This document shows, piece after piece, positions 17,802-27,420 of a stretch of DNA of 64,000 nt. Under the pieces are notes generated by a model. The model saw only the letters and a list, made by a program, of their open reading frames with translations. It did no database searches and had not been told where the DNA came from. A program made the translations under genes and the position numbers. Each line of letters begins with the position of its first letter. Within the stretch, counting starts at the first letter, position 1. This DNA is from Chryseobacterium viscerum (GTDB lineage Bacteria > Bacteroidota > Bacteroidia > Flavobacteriales > Weeksellaceae), in the NCBI RefSeq assembly GCF_002899945.2, contig NZ_PPEG02000001.1, positions 434,001 through 498,000 of the forward strand. Direction: 5' to 3'.

Positions 17802-19880
17802 ATGTTTTTAAAAAAAATAAAGCCGTTCCTATATTTAGGAGTTTTCTATCTTATTATTTCGTTGATAATAAGAACAGTATTCTTTTTTCATCCTATTACA
17901 ACAGCTAGTTTTGGATTTTTCGAAATCGTAAAGGTTTTACTGATAGGTCTGGTGAATGATATTTTCGTTTTCATTCTCGCCAGCTCCATTCTCGCCCTCT
18001 ACTTCCTCTTCCTTTCCAATTCAAAATATAAAAAACCTTACGGCTACATTATTTTTGGAGCGCTTGTTTTATTTTTTCTTTATATCTGGCTTATTCCCAA
18101 TAATATTTTCAAGCAATATGGTGGTTCTGTAACGGAAGTAGCCCTTGTTTTTGTAGGAATAAAGACTTTTTTCTTTGGAATAATGCTTTTCCTTCCCACA
18201 CAAAGGATCAAAATACGCAATACGCTGTATTTCATAACATTATTATTATATGTTCTTCTGATTATTTTCAATGGGGTAAGTGAATACTTCTTTTACAATG
18301 AATTTGGAGTACGCTATAATTTCATTGCAGTAGATTACCTTATCTATACCAATGAAGTCATTGGAAATATCATGGAAAGCTATCCTGTTATTCCATTGTT
18401 TTCTGGCATCATGATCGTTACCCTTACCATCACGTGGTTTATTTATAAAAGAACAAAAGATGAACTGCTGGAACTTCCGGATTTTAAGCAGAAAATGGTT
18501 CTTTTGGGAAGCTTCATAGTACTTGGTGCTCTTAGTTTGCTGGCAATACCCTCTCTAATGCAGATTAAATCTGATAATGTTTTTGCAGATGAAATTGAAG
18601 CCAACGGAATTCCAAAATTCTATTGGGCCTTCACTCATAATGAGCTGGATTACTTTCAGTTTTATTCACAGATCAACCAGCAGCAGGCAGAAAAAAATTT
18701 CCTAAGCCAATATCCGCAGCAGACCTTAACAAGAAATATTGTTGCTGAGCAGCCTGACATGAAGAAAAATGTAGTATTGATCTCTATTGAAAGTCTTTCT
18801 GCAGATTTCATGGAACATTATGGAAATACACAAAAAATCACTCCATTCCTGGACAGCCTTGCAGACAAGTCGATGATGTTCACCAACCTGTATGCTACCG
18901 GAAACAGAACGGTACGCGGACTGGAAGCGTTAACATTGTGTATTCCTCCAACAGCTGGAGAAAGTATCATCAAAAGAGATGATAACAAAAATAAATTCAC
19001 AACCGGAAGTGTTTTCAAATCCAAAGGATATGATGTTAAATTTTTATATGGCGGTTACAGCTATTTTGACAATATGCAGGACTTCTTCAGTGGAAATGGC
19101 TATGACATTGTAGACCGAAACAACTTTAAACCTGAAGAAATCAGTTTTGCCAATGTTTGGGGAGTTGCTGATGAAGATATGGCTAAAAAAGCAATTCAGG
19201 TGATGAATGCTGAAGCTAAATCAGGAAAGCCATTTTTCAATCACTGGATGACCGTTTCCAATCACAGACCTTTTACTTATCCTGACGGAAGAATTGATAT
19301 TCCCGGGACAGCAAAATCCCGTGAAGGAGGTGTAAAATATACAGATTACTCCCTGAAACTGTTCTTCGATATGGCCAAGAAACAGGATTGGTATAAAAAC
19401 ACCGTTTTTGTCATCATTGCAGACCACTGTGCATCGAGTGCCGGAAAAACCGAGCTTCCGATGGATAAATACAGAATTCCTGCTATGATTTTTTCAGAAG
19501 GATTTATTCAGCCTCAAAAGTTTGATGCGTTGATGTCTCAGATAGACCTAATGCCTACCCTTTTCGGATTATTAAACTTCAGCTATCAATCTAAATTCTT
19601 GGGTCAGGATGTCTTCAAACAGGAGTTCCAGCCCAAGGCTTATGTTGCCACTTATCAGGATCTTGGGTTTATAAAAGATGGGCGATTGACCATTATCTCA
19701 CCGGTAAAAAAGGTGAAGCAATATTCTTTAGAACTTGAAAAAAGTGATCTTGCTCCGGCATTTAAGCTGTATTACGACGAGAAATTATTAAAAACAGAAG
19801 ATCCAAAACTGGTAAATGATGCCGTATCTGCGTATCAATCTACCTCTTATTGGCTTAAAACGAAACAACTTAACAAATAA
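17802..19880 (+). CDS. LTA-synthase-like membrane sulfatase / phosphoethanolamine-type transferase
   Basis: Five membrane helices (about 10-30, 45-70, 78-96, 110-130 and 140-165, with another near 200-225) precede a large extracytoplasmic sulfatase-fold domain (about 310-640). The metal and nucleophile residues of the LtaS family are visible: E330 in ISIESLS, T370 in GNRTVRGLE (nucleophile), and D541-H542 in ADHCASSAG. In Gram-negatives such enzymes typically move phosphoglycerol or phosphoethanolamine onto envelope glycans or lipids; the substrate here cannot be read from the sequence. The gene is monocistronic. A perfect AT-only inverted repeat lies between it and the next gene. Confidence 0.88.
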   Translation: MFLKKIKPFLYLGVFYLIISLIIRTVFFFHPITTASFGFFEIVKVLLIGLVNDIFVFILASSILALYFLFLSNSKYKKPYGYIIFGALVLFFLYIWLIPNNIFKQYGGSVTEVALVFVGIKTFFFGIMLFLPTQRIKIRNTLYFITLLLYVLLIIFNGVSEYFFYNEFGVRYNFIAVDYLIYTNEVIGNIMESYPVIPLFSGIMIVTLTITWFIYKRTKDELLELPDFKQKMVLLGSFIVLGALSLLAIPSLMQIKSDNVFADEIEANGIPKFYWAFTHNELDYFQFYSQINQQQAEKNFLSQYPQQTLTRNIVAEQPDMKKNVVLISIESLSADFMEHYGNTQKITPFLDSLADKSMMFTNLYATGNRTVRGLEALTLCIPPTAGESIIKRDDNKNKFTTGSVFKSKGYDVKFLYGGYSYFDNMQDFFSGNGYDIVDRNNFKPEEISFANVWGVADEDMAKKAIQVMNAEAKSGKPFFNHWMTVSNHRPFTYPDGRIDIPGTAKSREGGVKYTDYSLKLFFDMAKKQDWYKNTVFVIIADHCASSAGKTELPMDKYRIPAMIFSEGFIQPQKFDALMSQIDLMPTLFGLLNFSYQSKFLGQDVFKQEFQPKAYVATYQDLGFIKDGRLTIISPVKKVKQYSLELEKSDLAPAFKLYYDEKLLKTEDPKLVNDAVSAYQSTSYWLKTKQLNK

Positions 19881-19882
19881 AG

Positions 19883-19926
19883 ATTTAAATATTTTACCGC
19901 TATAGTTTAGCTTAAAATATTTAAAT
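19883..19926. repeat. Perfect 14-base AT-only inverted repeat
   Basis: ATTTAAATATTTTA at 19883-19896 is exactly complementary to TAAAATATTTAAAT at 19913-19926, with a 16-base loop. It begins two bases after the LTA-synthase-like stop and ends 20 bases before the zinc peptidase start. There is no T-tract, so it is an atypical terminator at best; a regulator site or mRNA stem is equally possible. Confidence 0.7.
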
Positions 19927-19946
19927 TAACCAATAAATTTATTAGT

Positions 19947-20810
19947 ATGAAATGGACAGACGACAGAGGCGGAAACGTTGATGACCGCCGTGGTTCCGGA
20001 GGCGGAGGTGGTGGTATGATCGTAGGTGGCGGACTTGGAACTTTAATTATAGCAGCCATCGTATTCTTTTTGGGAGGTGATCCATCCGGTATTCTGAATT
20101 CCGGCAGTATGCAGTCTTCAGGAAACTCCGGGGAACAAAGAGAGCTTACAGCCAGTGAAAAACAAATCGGACAAATGGTCAAAATGATGGATGCATGGAA
20201 TAGCCAGACCTGGAATCAGATTTTTAAAGAAAATGGGATGACTTATACTGATCCGGGGATTGTTCTTTTTGAAAATACAACTTCTTCAGCATGTGGTACA
20301 GCTCAGTCTGCCATGGGACCATTCTATTGTCCCGCTGATCAGAAAGTTTATATGGATATGAGTTTTTTTGGTGAACTACAGCAAAAATTCGGGGCTAAAG
20401 TAACGGAATTTACAGTAGCTTATGTTTTGGCTCACGAAGTAGGACATCATGTGCAGACTCTTTTAGGAACTACTCAAAAAGTAGATGCGTTAAGAAGAAG
20501 CGGAAGATATTCCGAAGAACAGATGAACAAAGTATCCGTTGCTACAGAATTACAGGCTGATTTCTATGCCGGAGTCTGGGCGAAAAGAACCAATGACAGC
20601 AAACATATTCTGGAGCCCGGAGACATTGAATCTGCAATAGATGCAGCAGAAGCTGTAGGAGATGACAATATTCAGAAAAGAGGGCAAGGATATGTTAACC
20701 AGGAAAGTTTCACTCATGGATCATCTGCACAACGTAAAGAATGGTTTATGAAAGGCTATAACACCGGTGATATCAGACAGGGTGATACTTTCAATCAACT
20801 TTTAAAATAA
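19947..20810 (+). CDS. ypfJ: YpfJ-type neutral zinc metallopeptidase
   Basis: The protein matches the YpfJ / KPN_02809 zinc peptidase family. The N-terminus begins MKWTDDRGGNVDDRRGSGGGGG, the family's hallmark Gly-rich cytoplasmic head. One membrane helix (about 31-50) follows, then an extracytoplasmic peptidase domain with HEVGHH (H163, E164, H167). E-L-Q-A-D-F-Y-A-G at about 199-207 probably supplies the third ligand. The substrate is unknown. It is a single gene, followed by 180 bases without a gene. Confidence 0.92.
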   Translation: MKWTDDRGGNVDDRRGSGGGGGGMIVGGGLGTLIIAAIVFFLGGDPSGILNSGSMQSSGNSGEQRELTASEKQIGQMVKMMDAWNSQTWNQIFKENGMTYTDPGIVLFENTTSSACGTAQSAMGPFYCPADQKVYMDMSFFGELQQKFGAKVTEFTVAYVLAHEVGHHVQTLLGTTQKVDALRRSGRYSEEQMNKVSVATELQADFYAGVWAKRTNDSKHILEPGDIESAIDAAEAVGDDNIQKRGQGYVNQESFTHGSSAQRKEWFMKGYNTGDIRQGDTFNQLLK

Positions 20811-20961
20811 TACTGAACCATTAAGAGTGGTTAAAGAATTAATTATCATCAAGATAAAAGCTAAAGCTATTTATAAGCAATCTGCTTTATCATCTGGGAA
20901 AGATGAATCTTAATGAATCTTAACCATCAATTTTCTTAATGTTTTAAATAGCATACAAAAT

Positions 20962-20995
20962 AAAATGCGGTCTCAGAGTGAGACCGCATTTATTA
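20962..20995. terminator. Bidirectional terminator between convergent genes
   Basis: A perfect stem, AAATGCGGTCTCA / TGAGACCGCATTT, with a tiny loop lies between the zinc peptidase gene and the minus-strand GLPGLI gene, right against the latter's stop codon. It has A-rich and T-rich flanks on both sides. Confidence 0.88.
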
Positions 20996-20996
20996 T

Positions 20997-21854
20997 TTAT
21001 TGTAATTCGATTGGGTTAGAATTTTTCTTGGCTTCTTCTTTTACCCTTTCTTCCATTCTTTTCTTAAAATCGCCAGGATTTTGATTTCCGCCTCCTCCGG
21101 GTCCTCTTCCCCCAATTCTCACTGTAGTCGAAAATCCACCTTGTCCGCCACCACCTTGATTCATGAATGACATAGGGTCACTAATAAATTTCTGCTGCTG
21201 CTTTAAATAATCTGTTCTTTTCACTTTCAACGTGTTTCCAAACTGGTTTAATGTCGGAAGTTCTGGAATCTTATAGTTTTTCATTAAATCAAAAGAATAT
21301 TCTCCTTTATCATCTTCTACTTTTACAATCAATCCCGGAAGACCTCCAAACTTGTAGGGTCCATCCTGATAAGGAAGATCAGTGGTAAACCATGCAGTCC
21401 ATTTCCTTCCGCCAAAGTCTGCTTCAGCTTTCTGAACTTTATATTCTCCTATTTTTCTTGTCTCCGACTCAATTTTCCAGTTCAGAGGTCTGTCTTCTTC
21501 ATACGAATAAACATCACGGCCAATTCTGTCTTTAAAATACGTCTTTTGGTTCTTTTTATCCTTTTCTATAGAATAGTTGATATTCGTTCTCAAGCCTTCC
21601 ATCTGATCTCTGTTGATGCTTCCTCTTCCACCACCTCCTTGAAATGCTTTTTGCATAATAGAGTCTCTTTTGATCCTGTTTTCAGAATAAAATACAGATT
21701 TCTCGGAAGAAATATCCAGATATGCATTTTCTGTTTTGATATCTGTTTTGTTTTCTGCATCCGGTTTCATGGTCACCTGATACACAAACCTGTTTGTCTG
21801 TGCAGAAACATTCTGGATGAAGAGTGCCAATGCGATAATACCTAATTTTTTCAT
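20997..21854 (-). CDS. GLPGLI family secreted protein
   Basis: A signal peptide (about 1-18, ending VSAQ) precedes the GLPGLI family hallmark at about 165-185 (YQDGPYKFGGLPGLIVKVED). The family is restricted to Bacteroidota and of unknown function. The pattern WTAWFTTDLPYQDGPYKF is shared with the next two family members in this window. A Gly-rich stretch follows near 230-260. It ends in ...NPIELQ, like its neighbour. It lies 12 bases after 21867-22820 in the same direction and is almost certainly co-transcribed with it. Confidence 0.9.
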   Translation of the reverse strand: MKKLGIIALALFIQNVSAQTNRFVYQVTMKPDAENKTDIKTENAYLDISSEKSVFYSENRIKRDSIMQKAFQGGGGRGSINRDQMEGLRTNINYSIEKDKKNQKTYFKDRIGRDVYSYEEDRPLNWKIESETRKIGEYKVQKAEADFGGRKWTAWFTTDLPYQDGPYKFGGLPGLIVKVEDDKGEYSFDLMKNYKIPELPTLNQFGNTLKVKRTDYLKQQQKFISDPMSFMNQGGGGQGGFSTTVRIGGRGPGGGGNQNPGDFKKRMEERVKEEAKKNSNPIELQ

Positions 21855-21866
21855 TTATATTTTTCT

Positions 21867-22820
21867 TTATTTTAATTCAATTGGATTCTGAACCCCCGTA
21901 AAGGAGTGACTTTCTATAGATGAATTCTGCTGTGTAGGAAAACTTTGGTTTTCTCCCCCCATTCCTCTATGCATTCCGCCACCTCCGTGACCTCCGCCTC
22001 TCATTCCTCCTCCATTCATGCCGCCGCCCATACCGTTTCCGTGTCTTCCTCCTTCAAGATTCATATTTCCTCCTCCATTATTTCCTGCCATAGATCTTCT
22101 GTTTTTACCAAACTCCATCTCCAGCGCAGCTTTATCTCCATGGAAATTAACTCTTGTACTCTGTTTTGCATCAGCGTTGATCTGTTCTTCAAAAGCATTT
22201 TTGACTATTATTTTTTTAACAAGATCAAATTTATAATCCCCTTTGTCATCTTCCAGTTTTACAATCAATCCAGGTAATCCTGAAAATTTGTACGGCCCAT
22301 CAGAGAGAGGAATCTCTTTTGTAAACCATGCTGTCCAGACTCTGCCGCCAAACTCTGTGACTGCCTTTTGAGCAGAATATCCGTTTTGCTTCTCAACAAT
22401 ATTGGTCGTTTCCCATTGCATGGGCCTGTCTTCCTGGTAATAAATTTGTTTTCCGGCCGCCTTTTCATAGTAGTATACTTTCTGATCCGGAACACTTTTA
22501 GTAATAAAATATTCAAAGAAAGTAGATTCAAAATTTTTACCTCCTCCCGGTTTTGAAAAATCTTTTTCCTCTTTTTGATGAGTTTCTTTCATTTCTGACC
22601 TTAAAGAAGTAAAAAGAGAATCTCTTTTCAATTTATTTTCACTGATAAATAAAGAACGATCTCCATTAATATCCAGAAAAGTTCTTTCACTTTTCATGCT
22701 TACAAGATTGATGGAATCTGGGTTTACCAGGGTTTCATACACAAATCTTGTCGTTTGTCCATAAGACACTGCGGTGAAGAACAACACAAAAAAAACAGTT
22801 ATTTTTTGTTTCATTACCAA
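21867..22820 (-). CDS. GLPGLI family secreted protein with Gly/Met/His-rich tail
   Basis: A paralogue of the downstream gene: same signal peptide layout (…AVSYGQTTRFVYET), same WTAWFTKEIPLSDGPYKFSGLPGLIVKLED core (about 168-195) and same NPIEL(K) ending. Between core and end lies a strongly biased segment (about 245-290) rich in Gly, Met and His, which might bind metal ions (inference). The start could be Met1 (22820) or Met3 (22814) since the protein begins M-V-M-K. First gene of a two-gene unit. Confidence 0.9.
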   Translation of the reverse strand: MVMKQKITVFFVLFFTAVSYGQTTRFVYETLVNPDSINLVSMKSERTFLDINGDRSLFISENKLKRDSLFTSLRSEMKETHQKEEKDFSKPGGGKNFESTFFEYFITKSVPDQKVYYYEKAAGKQIYYQEDRPMQWETTNIVEKQNGYSAQKAVTEFGGRVWTAWFTKEIPLSDGPYKFSGLPGLIVKLEDDKGDYKFDLVKKIIVKNAFEEQINADAKQSTRVNFHGDKAALEMEFGKNRRSMAGNNGGGNMNLEGGRHGNGMGGGMNGGGMRGGGHGGGGMHRGMGGENQSFPTQQNSSIESHSFTGVQNPIELK

Positions 22821-22967
22821 TTTTATTTATAGATCGAAAATACGATTCAAGGTTAAAACTAGAAATAAAATCTTCACACAAGGATAACAATTTTATCTAT
22901 TTTTAACATAAATATTCCCTCCAAGATCGCTATTAATATCATAATCATTAAAATAGACATCTTCGAT

Positions 22968-22998
22968 TTGAGATTGCGGAAATTAGTTCGTATTTTTG
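22968..22998 (+). promoter_or_regulatory. Promoter of the suf operon
   Basis: TTG at 22968-22970, a 20-base spacer and TATTTTTG at 22991-22998 form a complete Bacteroidota-type promoter, 28 bases before sufA. Confidence 0.65.
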
Positions 22999-23026
22999 CA
23001 TCATTAAATCATTCTAAATAAATACA

Positions 23027-23356
23027 ATGATAAAAGTATCAGACTATGCAAAGGAGAAAGCCATCCAGTTGATGACGGAAGATGGTTTTAACCCTGCTGA
23101 AGATTATATAAGAGTAGGGGTGAAAAGCGGCGGATGCTCTGGTTTAGAGTATGTTTTAAAGTTTGATAACCAAAAAACAGACGCAGATCAGATTTTTGAA
23201 GATAATAACATCAAAATTATTATAGATAAAAAATCCATCCTTTATCTAGCAGGAACAACTCTTGAGTATTCAGGAGGATTGAACGGAAAGGGGTTTGTTT
23301 TTAACAACCCGAATGCATCCAGAACATGTGGATGTGGGGAATCATTTAGTCTTTAG
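23027..23356 (+). CDS. sufA: A-type Fe-S cluster carrier (HesB/IscA/SufA family)
   Basis: This small protein (109 residues) has the three conserved cysteines of A-type carriers: C37 in GGCSGLEY and C101/C103 in CGCGESF. It accepts clusters from the SufBCD scaffold and delivers them to apoproteins. Position at the head of sufBCD supports the Suf assignment over IscA or ErpA. An unusual repeat-rich 84-base gap separates it from sufB. Confidence 0.92.
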   Translation: MIKVSDYAKEKAIQLMTEDGFNPAEDYIRVGVKSGGCSGLEYVLKFDNQKTDADQIFEDNNIKIIIDKKSILYLAGTTLEYSGGLNGKGFVFNNPNASRTCGCGESFSL

Positions 23357-23374
23357 AGAAAAGACATTAGATCC

Positions 23375-23430
23375 TAGATTTCAGATCTCAGAGTAACTTC
23401 TGAATTCTGAAATCTAAAATCTGAAATCTA
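23375..23430. repeat. Short direct and inverted repeats between sufA and sufB
   Basis: TCTGAAATCTA occurs at 23406-23416 and again at 23420-23430, and its exact complement TAGATTTCAGA at 23375-23385. The mRNA could form an 11-base stem with either copy. The gap is only 84 bases, so most of it is repeat. It may be a dispersed intergenic repeat or a processing/regulatory hairpin inside the suf mRNA. Confidence 0.75.
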
Positions 23431-23440
23431 AAAAAAAATA

Positions 23441-24889
23441 ATGAGTAAATATACAGAAGACGATTTAAGAGTCGATCTAGAAAATAAAAAATATGAATTC
23501 GGTTGGGAAACGAAGATAGATTATGAAGACTTCCCAATTGGTTTGAATGAGGATATCGTCCGTGCAATTTCTGCTAAAAAAGAAGAGCCGGAATGGATGA
23601 CTGAATGGCGACTGGAATCTTTCAAAATCTGGCTGAAAATGGTAGAGCCTACCTGGGCAAATATCAAATATCAAAAACCAGATTTCCAGGCAATCCGTTA
23701 CTATGCTGCTCCCAAGGCAAAGCCTGAACTGGAAAGTTTAGACGAAGTTGATCCTGAATTATTGGCAACTTTTGCCAAATTAGGAATCAATATTGAAGAG
23801 CAAAAAAGACTTTCCGGTGTTGCTGTAGATATTGTAATAGATTCAGTTTCTGTGAAAACTACTTTCCAGGATACATTGGCAGAAAAAGGAATTATTTTCT
23901 GTTCAATCTCTGAAGCGATTAAGAATCACCCAGATTTAGTAAGAAAATATCTAGGAAAAGTAGTTCCAAGAGGAGATAATTTTTATGCAGCATTGAATTC
24001 CGCAGTATTCTCTGACGGAAGTTTCTGCTATATTCCTAAAGGGGTAAGATGCCCAATGGAACTTTCCACTTATTTCCGTATCAACCAGGCAGGAACAGGA
24101 CAGTTTGAAAGAACTCTTGTGATTGCAGATGAAGGAAGCTATGTTTCTTATCTTGAAGGATGTACAGCACCCTCAAGAGATGAAAACCAGCTTCACGCAG
24201 CAGTTGTAGAACTGATCGCGATGGATGATGCTGAAATTAAATATTCAACCGTTCAAAACTGGTACCCTGGTAATGAAGAAGGTAAAGGAGGAGTATTCAA
24301 CTTTGTAACGAAAAGAGGTCTTTGCGAAAGAAATGCAAAAATCTCATGGACACAGGTTGAAACGGGTTCTGCAGTAACATGGAAGTATCCATCTTGTATC
24401 CTTAAAGGGGACAATGCAATTGGAGAGTTCTACTCTATTGCGGTAACCAACAATCACCAGTATGCTGATACAGGAACAAAAATGATTCACATTGGTAAAA
24501 ATACCAAGTCAACGATTATTTCAAAAGGTATTTCTGCTGGAAAATCTCAAAACTCATACAGAGGATTGGTAAAAGTAATGCCTTCTGCAAAAGGAGCAAG
24601 AAACTTCTCCCAATGTGACTCTCTATTGATGGGTAATGAATGTGGGGCACACACTTTCCCTTATATTGAAATCAAAGATCCTACTGCACAGTTAGAGCAC
24701 GAGGCAACGACTTCAAAAATTGGGGAAGACCAGATTTTCTACTGTAACCAGAGAGGGATTGACACAGAAAGAGCTATCGCTCTGATTGTAAACGGATTTA
24801 GCAAGGAAGTTTTAAATAAGCTTCCAATGGAGTTTGCTATTGAAGCTCAGAAATTGTTAGAAATTTCATTAGAAGGTTCAGTAGGATAA
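23441..24889 (+). CDS. sufB: Fe-S cluster scaffold subunit SufB
   Basis: The core subunit of the SufBC2D scaffold where Fe-S clusters are built. The 482-residue length is normal. Family patterns are clear, including the [19 protein letters not shown] segment, the [12 protein letters not shown] loop (Cys in the SufB-SufD core) and the C-terminal [13 protein letters not shown] and ARG/RGID-type stretch. It is followed by an unusually long 240-base gap before sufC. Confidence 0.96.
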   Translation: MSKYTEDDLRVDLENKKYEFGWETKIDYEDFPIGLNEDIVRAISAKKEEPEWMTEWRLESFKIWLKMVEPTWANIKYQKPDFQAIRYYAAPKAKPELESLDEVDPELLATFAKLGINIEEQKRLSGVAVDIVIDSVSVKTTFQDTLAEKGIIFCSISEAIKNHPDLVRKYLGKVVPRGDNFYAALNSAVFSDGSFCYIPKGVRCPMELSTYFRINQAGTGQFERTLVIADEGSYVSYLEGCTAPSRDENQLHAAVVELIAMDDAEIKYSTVQNWYPGNEEGKGGVFNFVTKRGLCERNAKISWTQVETGSAVTWKYPSCILKGDNAIGEFYSIAVTNNHQYADTGTKMIHIGKNTKSTIISKGISAGKSQNSYRGLVKVMPSAKGARNFSQCDSLLMGNECGAHTFPYIEIKDPTAQLEHEATTSKIGEDQIFYCNQRGIDTERAIALIVNGFSKEVLNKLPMEFAIEAQKLLEISLEGSVG

Positions 24890-25129
24890 ATCCTTAAAAA
24901 AAAGGATCTCTCAGATAAAAACTAACTGATATAATGGCAAGGTTTTCAGCGTTTTTATGAGATCAAAAAACCGTTATAAACGGAAATATAAGTTCTAGTC
25001 TTCACAGAAGATTATTACAAACATAAAATATAAAAAGCTTCTATCCGTCTGTTGGAGAAATTTCCAAATAAAGACATAATGTATATACAGGAGAAGCTCA
25101 CACAATTATAAAAGCAAAAGTTAGCAAGA
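24890..25129. other. Gene-free gap inside the suf cluster
   Basis: 240 bases between sufB and sufC with no open frame of note, no terminator with a T-tract and no TAnnTTTG box. It is AT-rich and slightly structured (AAACCGTTATAAACGG is a short palindrome at about 24966-24981). It may carry an mRNA processing or regulatory element, but nothing specific can be shown. Confidence 0.4.
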
Positions 25130-25873
25130 ATGTTACAAATTAAAGACCTTCACGCCAAAATTGAAGATGGCGCAGAAATATTAAAAGGTATTAATCTTGA
25201 AATAAAGCCGGGCGAAGTTCACGCTATCATGGGACCAAACGGAGCTGGTAAGTCTACCCTATCTTCTGTAATCGCTGGAAAAGATGATTACGAAGTAACT
25301 GGTGGAGAAATTCTTTTCCAAGGAGAAGACATCAGCGAAGATGCTCCTGAAGATAGAGCTCACAAAGGGATTTTCCTTTCTTTCCAGTATCCAGTGGAAA
25401 TTCCGGGAGTTTCTGTAACGAACTTTATCAAAGCTGCTTTAAACGAGACTAGAAAAGCAAACGGATTGACAGAAATGCCAGCAAAAGAAATGCTTGCATT
25501 GATCCGTGAAAAATCTGAAAAGTTGGGTATCAAGAAAGATTTCCTTTCAAGATCATTGAACGAGGGATTCTCAGGAGGTGAAAAGAAAAGAAATGAGATT
25601 TTTCAGATGATGATGCTGAATCCTAAATTGGCTATTCTTGATGAGACCGATTCCGGATTGGATATCGATGCATTAAGAATCGTTGCAGATGGGGTAAACC
25701 ACTTTAAAAATGAAGGAAATGCAGTTCTTTTGATTACTCACTATCAGAGATTGCTTAACTATATTCAGCCTGACTTCGTTCACGTTTTAGCTAATGGAAA
25801 AATCATCAAAACGGGTGATAAATCTTTAGCATTAGAACTTGAAGAAAAAGGGTACGACTGGCTTCTTAACTAA
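25130..25873 (+). CDS. sufC: Fe-S assembly ATPase SufC
   Basis: This ABC-type ATPase drives conformational change of SufBD during cluster assembly; it is not a transporter. Walker [10 protein letters not shown] (about 35-43), the signature-like [17 protein letters not shown] (about 143-159) and Walker [13 protein letters not shown] (about 168-179) are all intact. At 247 residues it is of normal length. It lies in the order B-C-D as in other Bacteroidota; 138 bases separate it from sufD. Confidence 0.96.
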   Translation: MLQIKDLHAKIEDGAEILKGINLEIKPGEVHAIMGPNGAGKSTLSSVIAGKDDYEVTGGEILFQGEDISEDAPEDRAHKGIFLSFQYPVEIPGVSVTNFIKAALNETRKANGLTEMPAKEMLALIREKSEKLGIKKDFLSRSLNEGFSGGEKKRNEIFQMMMLNPKLAILDETDSGLDIDALRIVADGVNHFKNEGNAVLLITHYQRLLNYIQPDFVHVLANGKIIKTGDKSLALELEEKGYDWLLN

Positions 25874-26011
25874 GAAGAATATATTATTTCAGAGATTAAA
25901 GTTTTCTGCGATTATTCATGAGACGTAACAAAATGAAGAATCTCTAATATTAAAAGTTGGGTTCCACATTGTTTGGAATAACAATATTTTAATTCAAAAT
26001 AAAAAGAAAAA

Positions 26012-27346
26012 ATGGTGCAAACCACAGATATACCAGTAATGGCATTAAAAGAACAAATTATAGAGAACCATAATGAATTTTTGGAGAGTCTTCGTCACAG
26101 GTTTCTGGATGATGAAAGAAAAGCGGCTCTTCAGAGATTTGCAAACATTGGTGTTCCAACAAAAAAAGACGAAGAATATAAATATACCAATCTAAAGGAG
26201 ATCACGGAAAAAAGCTATAACTTCTTCCCGAAAGAGAGCCACAATATCACCAAAGAGCAGTTTGATGAATTGCACCTTGGAGAGGAAAATTTTGATTGGA
26301 TTGTTTTTGTAAACGGTAAACTTCACAAGGAACTTTCAAAAGTTTCTATTGAAAATGTAGAGTTTCTTTCATTCAATTACGCATTGAATGACGAGAAGCA
26401 TAAAGAGGTTTTTGAAAAATATTTCAACACTGCAGCTTCTAAAGACGAGGCTTTTACCAACTTAAACCTAGCTTACTGCAAATACGGTTTCTTCCTTAAG
26501 GTTCCTAAAAATGTAGTGATTGAAAAACCAATCCATGTTTTTTATATCTCTCAAAATCAAGAGGAAAATACGTTCTACAATACAAGAAACCTATTGATCG
26601 TAGAAGAAGGGGCAAAAGTAGAAGTGATTGAAAGCCACCATAATTTTGACAGCACATATGTATTGACCAACTCTGTAACGGAGATCTTTACCTATCCAAA
26701 CGCAAAAGCAGATTGGCACAAGCTTCAAAATGACAACAATACAACTTATCTTATTGACAATACTTTCGCAAAACAGGAGAAAGACAGCTTAACGACTGTA
26801 AATACATTCTCTTTCGGAGGTAAACTGGTAAGAAACAACCTGGATTTTATTCATAATGGATCAAACATCAATTCATTCATGAACGGAATCACCATCATCG
26901 GAAAAGATCAGTTGGTAGACCACCATACAGCAGTTCACCATAACTTCCCGAACTGTGAAAGTTACCAGAACTACAAAGGAATCTTCGATGGCAATGCCCA
27001 CGGAGTTTTCAACGGAAAAGTTTTTGTAGATAAAATTGCTCAGAAAACGAACGCTTATCAGCAAAACAACAATGTATTGCTAAGTGAAGGAGCAAGCATC
27101 GATACAAAACCTCAGTTGGAGATCTTTGCAGATGATGTAAAATGTTCTCACGGATGTACGGTAGGTCAGCTGAATAAAGATGCTTTATTCTACCTGAGAG
27201 CAAGAGGAATCTCTAAAAAAGAAGCTCAGGCATTGCTTTTATATGCTTTCGCAAATGATGCTATGCAGAATATTGATATAGAGCCTTTAAAAGAGAAAAT
27301 TTCAAAGCTATTGGCTGAGAAACTGGGAGTAGATATAGAATTTTAA
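26012..27346 (+). CDS. sufD: Fe-S cluster scaffold subunit SufD
   Basis: The partner of SufB in the scaffold, with the typical beta-helical core (SINSFMNGITIIGKDQLVDHHTAVHHNFPNCESYQNYKGIFDGNAHGVFNGKVFVD split over about 290-335) and C-terminal CSHGCTVGQL segment. The start is uncertain: ATG at 26012 gives MVQTTDIPVMALKEQ, while the in-frame ATG at 26039 gives MALKEQ, which fits other SufD N-termini well. sufS and sufE do not follow; a terminator does. Confidence 0.94.
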   Translation: MVQTTDIPVMALKEQIIENHNEFLESLRHRFLDDERKAALQRFANIGVPTKKDEEYKYTNLKEITEKSYNFFPKESHNITKEQFDELHLGEENFDWIVFVNGKLHKELSKVSIENVEFLSFNYALNDEKHKEVFEKYFNTAASKDEAFTNLNLAYCKYGFFLKVPKNVVIEKPIHVFYISQNQEENTFYNTRNLLIVEEGAKVEVIESHHNFDSTYVLTNSVTEIFTYPNAKADWHKLQNDNNTTYLIDNTFAKQEKDSLTTVNTFSFGGKLVRNNLDFIHNGSNINSFMNGITIIGKDQLVDHHTAVHHNFPNCESYQNYKGIFDGNAHGVFNGKVFVDKIAQKTNAYQQNNNVLLSEGASIDTKPQLEIFADDVKCSHGCTVGQLNKDALFYLRARGISKKEAQALLLYAFANDAMQNIDIEPLKEKISKLLAEKLGVDIEF

Positions 27347-27367
27347 AACTTTATATATATTGATACA

Positions 27368-27397
27368 TAAAAGCACTTCTTTTGAAGTGCTTTTATA
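27368..27397. terminator. Bidirectional terminator, sufD / DUF3078
   Basis: AAAAGCACTTC / GAAGTGCTTTT with a TTTT loop and A/T flanks lies between convergent sufD and the first DUF3078 gene and can serve both. Confidence 0.88.
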
Positions 27398-27420
27398 GTT
27401 TTAGCAGGTTTATTTCCGCT

